From G963692885 sp964658655 (GTDB taxonomy: Bacteria > Acidobacteriota > Terriglobia > Terriglobales > Acidobacteriaceae), in NCBI GenBank assembly GCA_964658655.1, contig CAZZZL010000015.1, positions 12,341 to 76,340 of the forward strand: DNA of 64,000 nt, written 5' to 3'. The position numbers were made by a program, and so were the translations under genes. Shown here one piece after another: positions 16,523 to 26,135 of the stretch. The notes below the pieces were generated by a model. It was not told the origin of the DNA. It did no database searches and saw nothing but the letters and a program-made list of their open reading frames with translations. Positions within the stretch are counted from its first letter, which is position 1. Each line of letters begins with the position of its first letter.

Positions 16523-19000
16523 CTACTGGCGCAGTTCAACGACTGTCGCGCCTGCTCCGCCCTCGGCCTGCGTCGCCTCGAGGATGCCCGCGACGTGCGG
16601 ATGCTTTTGCAACTGCGTACGGAGCGCCCGCCGGAGGATGCCCATGCCGGTACCATGGACGATGCGTACGCGGGGAAAGCCTGCCAGAAATGCGCGATCG
16701 AGGAATTGTTCGACCTCGCCTGCGGCCTCATCGACAGTGCGGCCGATCACGTTGAGCTCACCGCGCATGCCGTCAGATGGCGTTGTCACGGTGACTGAGA
16801 CACCACGCTTGCGTGCAGCTTCCAGCGGATTATGGACGCCGGACGGCAGTTGAACAGAGTGCACCACTTCGGCAATGTCTTCGCGCGAAACACGCATTTT
16901 CATCGGGCCCATGGCGACCTCAAACCCGCCTCCATCCAGCTCGCGCTGAACGATTGCCGTTTTGCCTCCGAGAGATTTCAACCGCACTGTATCGCCCTGG
17001 CCGACATTACGAACGATATGCGGAGTGGCATGCACATCACCTTTATGAGCGCCCGTGTGTTGAGCGAGGACGGTCATTTTCATTTCATCGCTGAAGTCGC
17101 GTCGGAGCTTCGCAATGCGGCGCTCTGAATCCTTTGAAAGTTTCTGCTGAACAGCCTTGTCATCGATCGCCTTCACGGCTTCCTTCATGCGAAATTCGAA
17201 GTCCTTCAGCAGGGATGCCAACTGGCCCTCGAGTTCGCGTACCTTTGCTCGCCATTCCTTCAGCCCATCCGCATCGAGACGGATTTTTTCGCGCGCGACC
17301 TCCTGTTCGCGCGTCTTGATGGAGGCACGTTCGCGCATCACCTGGTCGAGTTCGGCGTGGAGCTGGTCAAGAAAGTGCGCGATGTCCTGCGTCTGGGTAT
17401 TGAGACGGCTGCGGGCTTCGCTGATGATGTCGGGATTGAGGCCGAGACGCGAAGCGATGTTAATGCCGGCGGAGGCGCCAGGTACGCCGAGACGCAGTTC
17501 GTAAGTCGGCGCGAGTGTTGCTTCATCGAAGCCGACAGCCGCGTTCAATACGCCTGTCGCCTGTGCTGCATAAATCTTCAACGAGGTGTGGTGCGTCGAG
17601 ATGATCGACCATGCACGACGCGCAAGAAAATGCTCAGCGATGGCGACTGCAAGTGCGGCGCCTTCTTCCGGATCAGTAGCGGAGCCGAGTTCGTCGAGAA
17701 GGACGAGCGAACGGTCATCTGCGAGGCGTGAGATGCGATCGAGATTGACGATGTGCGCAGAGAAGGTGGATAGGTTCTGCTCAATGGATTGCGCGTCGCC
17801 GATATCTGCAAGGAAAGCGTCGAAGATGGGCAGAATGGCGCGCTCGGCCGGAACAGGAATGCCGGCCTGGGCCATCATCGCCAGTAATCCGGTGGTCTTG
17901 AGAGCAACGGTTTTGCCGCCAGTATTCGGGCCGCTGATAATCAACTGGCGCGCGTCGCTCTGCAGTGCGAGTGTGAGAGGAACAACACTGCGGCCACTGC
18001 CGCGCAGTCGTCGTTCGAGCAGAGGATGCCGCGCTTTCTCGAGGTGTAGCTCCGGATTCGCGTCGGTGGTGAATTCCGGGATCGTGCATCCGTAGGCGCG
18101 ACTGAACTGGGCGGCCGTGAACGCACGATCGACCTCCGCCAGCACACGTGCGCCATCGCGGATTGCCGGGGCCTGTTCGGCAAGTTCCTGGGTCATCGCC
18201 AGATAAATGCGATGAATCTCCGACTGCTCTTCATCGAGCAGACGCACCAGTTCATTATTGTGCTCGATGGTCTCGAGTGGCTCCAGGTAGACAGTCTGTC
18301 CACTGGAGCTGGCGCCGTGAACGACGCCGGCAACGCGTCGTTTCATCTCCGCCTTGACCGGAATGACAAAGCGCTCGCCGCGAATCGTTATCAGTTCATC
18401 CTGTGTGCTTCCACTGTCTGATAGACGGCGCAGCGCGTGCCGCAGACTGTCCTCAATCAGCTTCTGCTGGCGGACCATCTCGCGACGGATACGGCGCAAT
18501 TCAGGCGAAGCATCGTCGGTCAGCGTGCCATCCGGATTGAGGCGCAGCCGCAGCGATTGCAGAAGGCGAGGGAGCGCGCTGCCCTCGAGCACCGCAGCAC
18601 TCGCAAGAAATCTGGGAATGCGTTCGCGAGTCTCTTCAGTCGAAGTTTTCATGGACGCCTGCCATGAAGCGATGTCATCGATGAGTGCGAGCAGGGCATG
18701 CAATTCTTCAGGCTCGAGGGCCGCCCCCTGGATGTTGGATTTGTCCAGGAGAACGTCCGGGTCGACGAGTGCTCCGAGGGCCGGAGAGTACGCGAAGGCG
18801 AGCAACACGCGAGCTTCATCGACAAAAGCATGCTGTTCAAGTATCCAGTCGCGATTGGAACTGGGAGTAAGCGCGGCTACCCATTGTTTCGTCACATTTG
18901 CAGTTGCATATGTCTGCACGAGTTGCAGCAGACGTTCCCATTCGAGCGTGGTCGCGCTCAACTCGGCTATTTGTAGAGGAATTTCGCTGAAAAGGCTCAC
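16523..19000 (-). CDS. mutS2: Endonuclease MutS2 with C-terminal Smr domain
   Basis: 825 residues. The lever/clamp region is followed by an ABC-type ATPase: Walker A GPNTGGKT (357-364) and Walker B LVLLDELGSATDPEEG. A coiled-coil arm comes next (about 520-640). A C-terminal Smr nuclease domain (about 745-825) contains GELNVIGRTVDEA and VRIVHGTGMGILR. It lacks the mismatch-recognition domain of MutS. MutS2 proteins act on recombination intermediates and, in some bacteria, split collided ribosomes. The frame begins at GTG 19000 directly abutting GGGAG, which is too close for a normal Shine-Dalgarno, so an internal start a few codons later is possible. Confidence 0.94.
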   Translation of the reverse strand: MSLFSEIPLQIAELSATTLEWERLLQLVQTYATANVTKQWVAALTPSSNRDWILEQHAFVDEARVLLAFAYSPALGALVDPDVLLDKSNIQGAALEPEELHALLALIDDIASWQASMKTSTEETRERIPRFLASAAVLEGSALPRLLQSLRLRLNPDGTLTDDASPELRRIRREMVRQQKLIEDSLRHALRRLSDSGSTQDELITIRGERFVIPVKAEMKRRVAGVVHGASSSGQTVYLEPLETIEHNNELVRLLDEEQSEIHRIYLAMTQELAEQAPAIRDGARVLAEVDRAFTAAQFSRAYGCTIPEFTTDANPELHLEKARHPLLERRLRGSGRSVVPLTLALQSDARQLIISGPNTGGKTVALKTTGLLAMMAQAGIPVPAERAILPIFDAFLADIGDAQSIEQNLSTFSAHIVNLDRISRLADDRSLVLLDELGSATDPEEGAALAVAIAEHFLARRAWSIISTHHTSLKIYAAQATGVLNAAVGFDEATLAPTYELRLGVPGASAGINIASRLGLNPDIISEARSRLNTQTQDIAHFLDQLHAELDQVMRERASIKTREQEVAREKIRLDADGLKEWRAKVRELEGQLASLLKDFEFRMKEAVKAIDDKAVQQKLSKDSERRIAKLRRDFSDEMKMTVLAQHTGAHKGDVHATPHIVRNVGQGDTVRLKSLGGKTAIVQRELDGGGFEVAMGPMKMRVSREDIAEVVHSVQLPSGVHNPLEAARKRGVSVTVTTPSDGMRGELNVIGRTVDEAAGEVEQFLDRAFLAGFPRVRIVHGTGMGILRRALRTQLQKHPHVAGILEATQAEGGAGATVVELRQ

Positions 19001-19177
19001 CTCCCAATGGTAACGCTTGCCGATGCGGGCGCTTTAGGTCTGGTTGCCGAGGGTTTAAACCTTCCTGCTTGCCCGAATCCTGGTTTTGAGCTTATGAATG
19101 GACGGTCGTCAGGCCCGGTGCAACGACACAACGCGTTCTTTGACTGTGCATCTCACGTGAGTGAGGTGATACGTACG

Positions 19178-19621
19178 ATGGCATTCGAAGAGAGCAAGAT
19201 TCGCACAGTAATCGAGGTTCTGCACGATGGAGAGCGCGGCTTCAAGTCGCTGAGTGAGCATTTAAAGGAGCCACGGCTCAAGACATACTTTGCCGAAGAA
19301 GGAACGCATCGCGCACAGTTTGCCGCCGAATTAGAGGCTGCGCTGAGCACGATCTCCGACAAGCAGGAAAAAGAGGGCGGCACTGTCGCTGGAACACTTC
19401 ATCGCAAATGGGCTGAAGTCAAAGGCAGCCTCGGCGGAAGCGATCACACACTGCTGGAAACAGCAGAACAGGGTGAAGACGCTGCCAAGAAGGCCTACTC
19501 AGAGGCCCTGCAGACCGACGAACTGCCTGCTAGTATTCGCGCAATTCTGCAGAAGCAGCAGCCACATATCATTGCTTCGCACGACAAGGTACGCGGCTTC
19601 CGCGACTCGATTGCTGCGTAG
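19178..19621 (+). CDS. PA2169-family four-helix-bundle protein (DUF2383)
   Basis: The frame extends upstream, but ATG 19178 has GAGGTGAT nine bases before it and starts at the conserved domain; 147 residues. KIRTVIEVLHDGERGFKSLSEHL and YFAEEGTHRAQFAAELEAAL show the ferritin-like helical pattern with spaced Glu and His residues that could bind metal. GGTVAGTLHRKWAEVKGSL is the characteristic loop of the family. The function is not established; stress or iron-related roles have been suggested from context in other bacteria. It is a single-gene unit ended by a strong terminator. Confidence 0.85.
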   Translation: MAFEESKIRTVIEVLHDGERGFKSLSEHLKEPRLKTYFAEEGTHRAQFAAELEAALSTISDKQEKEGGTVAGTLHRKWAEVKGSLGGSDHTLLETAEQGEDAAKKAYSEALQTDELPASIRAILQKQQPHIIASHDKVRGFRDSIAA

Positions 19622-19646
19622 TCACGAACGTCCAGTCGTCCTTACG

Positions 19647-19673
19647 AAGGCCAGCGAAATTTCGCTGGCCTTT
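19647..19673 (+). terminator. Rho-independent terminator
   Basis: A near-perfect hairpin has arms AAGGCCAGCGAAA and TTTCGCTGGCC, followed by TTTC. It starts 26 bases after the stop of the DUF2383 gene and ends the transcript before hemB. Confidence 0.85.
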
Positions 19674-19734
19674 CTGCTTTCCGTGTGGAACCGATTGCGG
19701 GCAGGCCGCTTGATGCCGAGCCTACAATTGAGAG

Positions 19735-20724
19735 ATGGACTTTCCTGCTACACGTATGCGCCGCCTGCGCCGAACCGAGGCACTGCGTTCCCTGGTTCGC
19801 GAAACGCGCCTTCACGCCGGCGCCCTCATTTATCCGCTGTTCCTTTGCCCGGGTGAGGGAGTCCGCCGCGAAATAGGTTCCATGCCCGGCGTGTTTAATC
19901 TTTCAATTGATGAGGCAGTCAAAGAAGCGGAGTCTGCTGCTGCGCTCGGTATCGGGGGCCTGCTGTTGTTTGGTCTGCCGGAGAGGAAAGACGAAGAAGG
20001 CTCCGGCGCCTATGACGAGCATGGCATTGTGCAGGAAGGTCTGCGTGCACTCAAGAAAAGCAGCCGCGCGAAGGACCTGGTGTTGATCGCCGATGTTTGT
20101 CTATGCGAATACACTTCGCATGGTCATTGCGGAATGGTGAAGCAGTCCGGCGGTGCCTACGAAATCGATAATGACGCGAGCCTTTCGCTCATCTCTCGGA
20201 CAGCTGCATCTTTAGCCGAAGCGGGCGCGGATATCGTTGCCCCATCTGACATGATGGACGGCCGGGTCGCTGCTATTCGCGATGAAATGGACGATGCCGG
20301 ATTTGAGCAGGTACCGATCCTTTCGTACGCGGCCAAGTTCGCGTCTGCTTTCTATGGACCATTCAGGGAGGCCGCCGATTCAGCTCCGCAGTTTGGTGAC
20401 CGCCGCAGCTACCAGATGGATGGCGCCAACAAACGCGAGGCAATGCGGGAGATCGAACTGGACCTGGCTGAGGGTGCGGACATGATCCTGATGAAGCCGG
20501 CCATGCCGTATCTGGATGTGATCCATGCGGCGCGCGAGCGATTCGATGTGCCAATCGGCGCCTACCAGGTGTCCGGCGAATATTCGATGCTGCAGGCGGC
20601 GTTCGAAAAGGGCTGGCTGGAGCGGGATCGGGCGATGATGGAGTCTCTACTATCCATCCGCCGGGCCGGGGCGGAGTTCATCGTGACCTACTTCGCCAAG
20701 GATGCTGCCAGGCTGCTCGCGTGA
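19735..20724 (+). CDS. hemB: Delta-aminolevulinic acid dehydratase (porphobilinogen synthase)
   Basis: 329 residues, standard length. Both Schiff-base lysines are visible: Lys201 in YAAKFASAFYGPFREA and Lys254 in ILMKPAMPYLD. The metal site is the cysteine-rich type (Cys122, Cys124, Cys132 in DVCLCEYTSHGHCG), so a catalytic zinc enzyme is predicted rather than the magnesium/aspartate type. The enzyme joins two 5-aminolevulinate molecules to porphobilinogen in the cytosol, on the path to haem. An alternative start at the internal ATG (residue 8) would remove only a few non-conserved residues. Confidence 0.97.
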   Translation: MDFPATRMRRLRRTEALRSLVRETRLHAGALIYPLFLCPGEGVRREIGSMPGVFNLSIDEAVKEAESAAALGIGGLLLFGLPERKDEEGSGAYDEHGIVQEGLRALKKSSRAKDLVLIADVCLCEYTSHGHCGMVKQSGGAYEIDNDASLSLISRTAASLAEAGADIVAPSDMMDGRVAAIRDEMDDAGFEQVPILSYAAKFASAFYGPFREAADSAPQFGDRRSYQMDGANKREAMREIELDLAEGADMILMKPAMPYLDVIHAARERFDVPIGAYQVSGEYSMLQAAFEKGWLERDRAMMESLLSIRRAGAEFIVTYFAKDAARLLA

Positions 20725-20878
20725 GCAACGGCAGTGCGGCCATGAGTCATTCCAAGTGCCGCGTGCATCCATAAGGGTGCCATCGCGTAAAATGGCGAGT
20801 TGTGACTAAAGGCGCTGACTGTTCCCACCAATCTTTGCTGGTGCACTGTTGACGACCTATTGAAAACGGAGCATCCAC

Positions 20879-22312
20879 TTGGCGCAGACAGCACCCGAAA
20901 CAATTTATGACGTCGTAATTATTGGCGGTGGCCCGGCAGGCTATACCGCCGCCATCCGTGCAGGGCAGTATGGTCTTAAGGTCGCCCTCGTTGAAGAGAC
21001 AGAGAAACTTGGCGGGACGTGTCTCCACTGGGGTTGCATTCCGACGAAGTCGCTGCTTTTTAACGCCGAGATTTTTGATCACATGCAGCACGCCAAGGAA
21101 TATGGCATTGAGGGCGTCGGTGAACTAAAGGTCAACTGGCAGGCCGTCCTGGCGCGCAAGAATCAGATCGTGACCAAGCACACGAAGGGTCTCGACTTCC
21201 TGATGCGGAAGAACAAGGTGACTGTCGTGAAGGGACGCGGCAGCCTGACGGGTGCAGCCAAAGACGGCATTCACACTGTCGATATAGTTGGCATCGATAA
21301 GAAAACGCAGCAGCTGAAGACAAAAAATATCGCACTGGCGACTGGTTCCTCGGCACGTATGCTGCCGGGGCTGACGCCGGATGACACCATCCTCACAAAT
21401 ATTGAAGTGCTTGGCATAAGCCAGGTGCCAAAGTCGATGATTGTGATCGGCGCGGGCGCCGTCGGCGTCGAGTTCGGCTCCATCTTCAAGACATTTGGTT
21501 CGGACATCACCATCCTTGAATACCTGCCGAAGATGGTACCGAATGAGGATGATGAGATCGGTAAGGAGCTGGCTCGTCTCTACCGCAAGCGCGGCATAGA
21601 GACGAATGTCGGCGCCAAGGTCGACAAGGTTGAGAAGACCAAGACAGGCGCCAGGGTCACCTACACCAATGCTGAAGGCAAGCAGGTGGTGAAGGAAGCC
21701 GAGAAGGTGCTGATCGCTGTTGGTCGTGCGCCACGCACAGAAAACGTCGGGCTCGAAAAGACAAAGGTTAAAGTTGAGCGTGGCTTTGTCCACGTGAACG
21801 AATGGATGCAGACTGAAGAGCCAGGCATCTACGCCATCGGCGATATCGTGGCAGGTCTTCCGCAACTGGCGCACGTCGGCGCGATGTGCGGCATTGTCGC
21901 GATGTCAAAGATCGCAGGGAAGGCCGCGCGGCCGGTGCGTCGCGACCGCATTCCGGCCTGCACTTACTGCGAACCGCAGATCGGCAGCGTGGGTTTGACA
22001 GAAGCCATGGCCAAGGAAAAGGGCTATACCGTCAAGGTCGGTAAGTTCCCATTCTCGGCGAACTCAAAGGCTTCAATCGTCGATTCGCATGATGGTTTCG
22101 TGAAGATCGTCAGCGACGCAAAATATGGGGAAATTCTGGGCGTGCATATTATAGGACCACAGGCAACAGAGTTGATTGCGGAAGCCGTCACGGCCATCGA
22201 ACTCGAGGCAACGGTGGACGAGATGATGTTCATCGTTCACGCTCATCCGACGCTTGCGGAAGCCATGCTTGACGGCTTCGGTAGCGTCGAGAATCTCGCC
22301 ATTAACGTTTAG
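20879..22312 (+). CDS. lpdA: Dihydrolipoyl dehydrogenase (E3)
   Basis: 477 residues from TTG 20879, with GGAG 9 bases upstream. The FAD-binding GGGPAGYTAA is at the N-terminus and the redox-active pair Cys48/Cys53 is in GGTCLHWGCIP. The NAD-binding motif is GAGAVGVEFGSIF. The C-terminal interface carries the catalytic HAHPTLAEAM His-Glu pair. E3 reoxidises dihydrolipoyl groups on E2 of 2-oxoacid dehydrogenase complexes. It leads a functional group with lipB and the E2 gene. A terminator follows immediately, so lipB may have its own promoter or rely on read-through. Confidence 0.97.
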   Translation: MAQTAPETIYDVVIIGGGPAGYTAAIRAGQYGLKVALVEETEKLGGTCLHWGCIPTKSLLFNAEIFDHMQHAKEYGIEGVGELKVNWQAVLARKNQIVTKHTKGLDFLMRKNKVTVVKGRGSLTGAAKDGIHTVDIVGIDKKTQQLKTKNIALATGSSARMLPGLTPDDTILTNIEVLGISQVPKSMIVIGAGAVGVEFGSIFKTFGSDITILEYLPKMVPNEDDEIGKELARLYRKRGIETNVGAKVDKVEKTKTGARVTYTNAEGKQVVKEAEKVLIAVGRAPRTENVGLEKTKVKVERGFVHVNEWMQTEEPGIYAIGDIVAGLPQLAHVGAMCGIVAMSKIAGKAARPVRRDRIPACTYCEPQIGSVGLTEAMAKEKGYTVKVGKFPFSANSKASIVDSHDGFVKIVSDAKYGEILGVHIIGPQATELIAEAVTAIELEATVDEMMFIVHAHPTLAEAMLDGFGSVENLAINV

Positions 22313-22322
22313 TGAATTGACA

Positions 22323-22350
22323 CCGGGCATCTGTAGTGGTGCCCGGCTTT
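22323..22350 (+). terminator. Rho-independent terminator after lpdA
   Basis: CCGGGCA (22323-22329) pairs with TGCCCGG (22340-22346), followed by CTTTTC. The hairpin begins 10 bases after the lpdA stop. It overlaps the most upstream possible lipB start, which argues for a later lipB start. Confidence 0.7.
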
Positions 22351-22362
22351 TCTATGGCCGCC

Positions 22363-23097
22363 ATGGTCACCTCTCTGCTCTATCTCGGACGCCTCGATTA
22401 TCAGACCGCGCTTGCGTTGCAGCAGCACCTGGTTGAACTGCGTCATCAACGGCGCATTGGCGATGTATTGCTTTTGCTGGAACACCCGCCGGTGCTGACG
22501 CTGGGTCGCAATGCGCATCGGTCTAATATCCTTGCCAGCGATGAACTGTTGGCGCGGCGCGGCGTGGAGATTGTCGAGACGAATCGCGGGGGAGACGTGA
22601 CTTATCACGGCCCGGGGCAATTGGTTGGCTATCCGATTCTCGATCTACGGGCGGCGACGCCCCGCCTAGGGGCTATCGATTACGTCCGACAGCTAGAAGA
22701 AGTGCTGATCCGTACCTGTGCCGAGTTTCGACTTCTGACCGACCGTGTGCCGGGGCGAACCGGTGTCTGGACGCGGCCCGGCGGTAGCATTCCTGAGAAG
22801 AAAGTGGCTGCGATCGGCGTCCATATCTCTCGCGGCATCACATCGCATGGCTTTGCGTTAAATGTGACCGTGGATCTGGCGGATTTTGGCTGGATTATTC
22901 CGTGCGGCATCGGCGATCGTAGCGTCACCAGTCTCGATCAGGAGACCGGACTCCCTGCGGGGCAGTTGCAACTGGAGCAGTTGGCTAACCGGGTTGCCCG
23001 ACAGTTTGGCCGCGTGTTTGAAACGCAGATCCTTCGCGTGGAGACCCTGAATGATTTGTTGTGCGGAGCTTCCGATGCTCAGACAGCTGCTGTTTAA
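22363..23097 (+). CDS. lipB: Lipoyl(octanoyl) transferase
   Basis: I choose ATG 22363 (244 residues) because upstream start choices fall within the lpdA terminator; ATG 22354 is also possible. The LipB signature RGGDVTYHGPGQLVGYPI is present. The catalytic lysine is in EKKVAAIGVH and the acyl-accepting cysteine is in IIPCGI. LipB moves octanoate from acyl carrier protein onto the lipoyl domain lysine of E2 subunits. Its location between lpdA and the E2 gene matches that job. Confidence 0.95.
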   Translation: MVTSLLYLGRLDYQTALALQQHLVELRHQRRIGDVLLLLEHPPVLTLGRNAHRSNILASDELLARRGVEIVETNRGGDVTYHGPGQLVGYPILDLRAATPRLGAIDYVRQLEEVLIRTCAEFRLLTDRVPGRTGVWTRPGGSIPEKKVAAIGVHISRGITSHGFALNVTVDLADFGWIIPCGIGDRSVTSLDQETGLPAGQLQLEQLANRVARQFGRVFETQILRVETLNDLLCGASDAQTAAV

Positions 23098-23221
23098 GAG
23101 CAGAGTTTGATGGTCCCGTCCAAAACGGTCAGGTACGGCTTGCGCCGCGATGTGGTTCTGCGGATTTATAATCGAGCGTCGAGTAAGTGCGTGTGTCAAA
23201 GGACATTATGAAGGGGAAGCT

Positions 23222-24931
23222 ATGCCAACGGATGTAATCATGCCCCAGATGGGCGAGTCGATTTTTGAGGGAACGATCACCAAATGGCTAAAAAAGCCGG
23301 GCGACTCTGTCCAGCGGGATGAACCGCTTTTCGAAATTTCGACCGATAAGGTCGACGCCGAAATCCCTTCACCGAGCGCAGGAATTCTGCAGGAAATCAA
23401 GGCAGCTGAGGGTTCGACAGTCCAGATCAACACAGTCGTCGCGGTGATCAGCGAGAGCAACGGGGCCTCTGCTCCGGCTTCGCCAGCATCCACGCCTGCG
23501 CCGGAAGCGGCGGCGCCTGAAGCTCCTGCGCCTGCTGCTGGCGCCAATGGTTCCGCACCAGCGCCTTCGACCCCTTCAGGCGGCCCGGCAACCGAAGTCG
23601 TCATGCCGCAAATGGGCGAGTCCATCTTCGAGGGAACGATCACCAAATGGCTCAAGCAGGTTGGTGACACTGTCCAGCGCGACGAGCCGCTTTTTGAGAT
23701 TTCAACCGATAAGGTCGACGCTGAGATTCCCTCTCCGGCAGCGGGTGTTCTAACGGAGATCAAGTCACAGGCTGGCGAGACCGTTCAGATCAACACGGTG
23801 GTCGCAGTCATTGGTGGTGCTGCCGACGGAGCGAAAAGTGCAGCCGCTACGCCATCCGCCCCGGCACCGACTGGTGCTGCGACACCAGGCGTTCCTGCAG
23901 CCCAGCTTGCGACTAGTCCTGCGAGTCCGCAGTCTGCTCCTGAAGCGGTGACGCCGTTCGAGGACGAGACGGCGGCGACCGCCGAGCGTCTCCGTTCTTC
24001 GCCGCTGGTGCGTCGCATAGCCAAGGAAAATGAAGTCGACCTTGCCAAGGTTCCTGGCACGGGCAGTTCCGGCCGCATCACGAAGGAAGATGTTCTCGGA
24101 TTTATTTCTAACAACGGCGAAGCAAAGCCGGCTGCATCTGCACCTGCTCAGGCCGCACCTACTCCCGCCGCAACTGCTGCACCTGCACCTGCGAAGGCGG
24201 CGCCTGCACCTGCCGCCGGCCCACAGCCGGGCGAGCTGGTGCCGCTCTCACGTATGCGTTCAATCATCGCGCAGCGCATGGTGGAGTCGAAGCACACCAG
24301 CCCGCATGTACACACCGTGTTCAAGATCGACATGACACGCATTGTGCGTCTGCGAGACAAGGAGAAGTCGAAGTACGAACAGCGGAATGGCGTCAAGCTG
24401 ACGTTCATGCCCTTCATCGCGCGTGCCGTGATCCAGGCTCTTCGAAAGATGCCGATCGTGAATGCATCGATGGAAGGCGAGGCGATCCGCTATCACAAGA
24501 ACGTCAATCTAGGCATTGCAGTCGCATTGGATTGGGGATTGATTGTTCCGGTCGTCAAGCAGGCGGAAGAGAAGAGCTTCCTTGGCGTGGCTCGCTCCAT
24601 CGTCGACCTGGCGGAACGTGCGCGCGGGAAAAAGCTGAAGCCGGACGAAGTAGGGGGCGGAACATTTACGCTGACCAATTCAGGCATCTTCGGCGAACAA
24701 TTCGGCACGCCCATCATCAGCCAGCCAGAGTCAGCTATTCTCGGCATCGGCGGCTTGTTGAAGGAACCGCTGGTCATCACCGATGAATATGGAACAGACT
24801 CGATTGCTATTCGCAATGTAATTCATCTGACACTGGGCTTCGATCACCGGATTATCGACGGTGCCGACGCCGGTAAGTTCATGTCAGAGGTAAAAAAGTA
24901 TCTCGAGAACTGGTCTGAAGACATCGGGTAA
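23222..24931 (+). CDS. 2-oxoacid dehydrogenase E2 acyltransferase with two tandem lipoyl domains
   Basis: ATG 23222 follows AAGGGGAAG; the frame upstream is not conserved. 569 residues: lipoyl domain 1 (1-77, Lys43 in STDKVDAEIPS), an Ala/Pro linker, lipoyl domain 2 (about 124-200, Lys164 in the same motif), an Ala/Pro linker, an E3/E1-binding domain (259-295, SPLVRRIAKEN then SGRITKEDVLGFI), a third linker, and a catalytic domain (about 340-569) with His542 and Asp546 in FDHRIIDGADA. It transfers an acyl group from lipoamide to CoA. The substrate (2-oxoglutarate, pyruvate or branched-chain) cannot be fixed without the E1 genes, which are not here; the overall type resembles SucB/DlaT. Confidence 0.92.
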   Translation: MPTDVIMPQMGESIFEGTITKWLKKPGDSVQRDEPLFEISTDKVDAEIPSPSAGILQEIKAAEGSTVQINTVVAVISESNGASAPASPASTPAPEAAAPEAPAPAAGANGSAPAPSTPSGGPATEVVMPQMGESIFEGTITKWLKQVGDTVQRDEPLFEISTDKVDAEIPSPAAGVLTEIKSQAGETVQINTVVAVIGGAADGAKSAAATPSAPAPTGAATPGVPAAQLATSPASPQSAPEAVTPFEDETAATAERLRSSPLVRRIAKENEVDLAKVPGTGSSGRITKEDVLGFISNNGEAKPAASAPAQAAPTPAATAAPAPAKAAPAPAAGPQPGELVPLSRMRSIIAQRMVESKHTSPHVHTVFKIDMTRIVRLRDKEKSKYEQRNGVKLTFMPFIARAVIQALRKMPIVNASMEGEAIRYHKNVNLGIAVALDWGLIVPVVKQAEEKSFLGVARSIVDLAERARGKKLKPDEVGGGTFTLTNSGIFGEQFGTPIISQPESAILGIGGLLKEPLVITDEYGTDSIAIRNVIHLTLGFDHRIIDGADAGKFMSEVKKYLENWSEDIG

Positions 24932-24949
24932 ATCCTTCGGCCAAAGGCA

Positions 24950-24985
24950 AAAAGGGTGCAGCGGATTATTCCGCTGCACCCTTTT
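24950..24985. terminator. Bidirectional terminator between the E2 gene and purK
   Basis: A perfect 16-base inverted repeat (AAAAGGGTGCAGCGGA, loop TTAT, TCCGCTGCACCCTTTT) lies between the convergent genes. The A-run on one side and T-run on the other make it work in both directions. Confidence 0.9.
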
Positions 24986-24992
24986 GCGTCCT

Positions 24993-26135
24993 CTATAAGC
25001 GCGATTTTGCTTCAAGCACTCGCTTCACTGCTTCTTCCGGCGTATCGCCCAAAGCTGAAAGGTGTCCCATCTTACGACCCTTGCGCGGCGTGTGCTTCTC
25101 ATAAAGGTGCAGGCTGACGCCAGGGATGGACAAGGCGCGATCAAAGCGCGGATCTCCGTTGAGCCATTCATCGCCAAGAAGATTTGCTATGGCGGCAGGG
25201 CGAATCAGATCAACACTTCCGAGAGGTAGATCACAAACGGCGCGCACATGCTGCTCGAACTGGCTGGTGATGCATGCCTGCTCGCTCGCGTGATAACTGT
25301 TGTGTGGTCGCGGCGCCATTTCATTTACCAGTAATTCCCCATCACGCGTAACAAACATCTCCACTGCAAGTAGCCCTTCTACTTCAATGGCACGGCCAAT
25401 CTCGCCGGCAATTTTGCGTGCTCTCGTTTCAAGGTCGGCCGGGATGCTTGACGGCAAAACGCTCCAGACGAGGATCTGATTTTCGTGATGATTTGTAGCG
25501 CTTGGAAAGCACTCCATCTGCCCGCTTGACGAACGAGCAACCATTACAGAAATCTCGCGATCGAGAGCGACACCTTTTTCGGCGACACATGGTGCGCTAC
25601 CGAGAGCTGCCCACGCTCCCTGCTTCTCTTCAACGGACGTTTTGGCCGTCACTCGCACCTGGCTTCTTCCGTCGTAGCCTCCACGAGCACTCTTTACAAA
25701 GCAGTTATTATCAAATGCCGAGAGCGCGTTCTGGAGATCATCGCAGGAATGAATTTCGCGATACTCGCCAACTGGAAACCCGTTATCCGTCAGCCATTTT
25801 TTCTGCGCAATGCGGTCCTGAATGATCTGCAGCAGCGCTTTGCCGGGACGCACCGGCGCATACTTTGCAGCCGCATCCAGACAGGAGAGTGAAACCTGCT
25901 CGATCTCGAGCGTGACCACATCACAACCGCGTGCGAGTTGTGCCGCTGCCTTCGCGTCATCCCAGCTACCCTCAAAACAGGAGTCCACCACGAAGCGCGC
26001 AGGACACGATGGATCAGGATCCATCACCTGCACACGGTAGCCCATGGAGCGAGCGGCCATGGCCGTCATACGTCCGAGCTGTCCTCCGCCAAGGATGCCA
26101 ATAGTGGAGCCAGGAAGGATTGGGTTTGCGCTCAT
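24993..26135 (-). CDS. purK: 5-(carboxyamino)imidazole ribonucleotide synthase
   Basis: 380 residues of ATP-grasp type. The N-terminal preATP-grasp fold begins GSTIGILGGGQLGRM. The central ATP-grasp region has CFVKSARGGYDGRSQ and DREISVMVARS. The metal-binding end is ECFPSATNHHENQI, then EMFVTRDGELLVNEMAPRPHNSYH. PurK uses ATP and bicarbonate to carboxylate AIR. It is coupled to purE by a four-base overlap (ATGA at 26132-26135) and ends at a bidirectional terminator. Confidence 0.97.
   Translation of the reverse strand: MSANPILPGSTIGILGGGQLGRMTAMAARSMGYRVQVMDPDPSCPARFVVDSCFEGSWDDAKAAAQLARGCDVVTLEIEQVSLSCLDAAAKYAPVRPGKALLQIIQDRIAQKKWLTDNGFPVGEYREIHSCDDLQNALSAFDNNCFVKSARGGYDGRSQVRVTAKTSVEEKQGAWAALGSAPCVAEKGVALDREISVMVARSSSGQMECFPSATNHHENQILVWSVLPSSIPADLETRARKIAGEIGRAIEVEGLLAVEMFVTRDGELLVNEMAPRPHNSYHASEQACITSQFEQHVRAVCDLPLGSVDLIRPAAIANLLGDEWLNGDPRFDRALSIPGVSLHLYEKHTPRKGRKMGHLSALGDTPEEAVKRVLEAKSRL

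Noticed and set aside
21125..21874. 249-residue minus-strand frame
   Set aside because: Shadow of lpdA, which has all redox and cofactor motifs.
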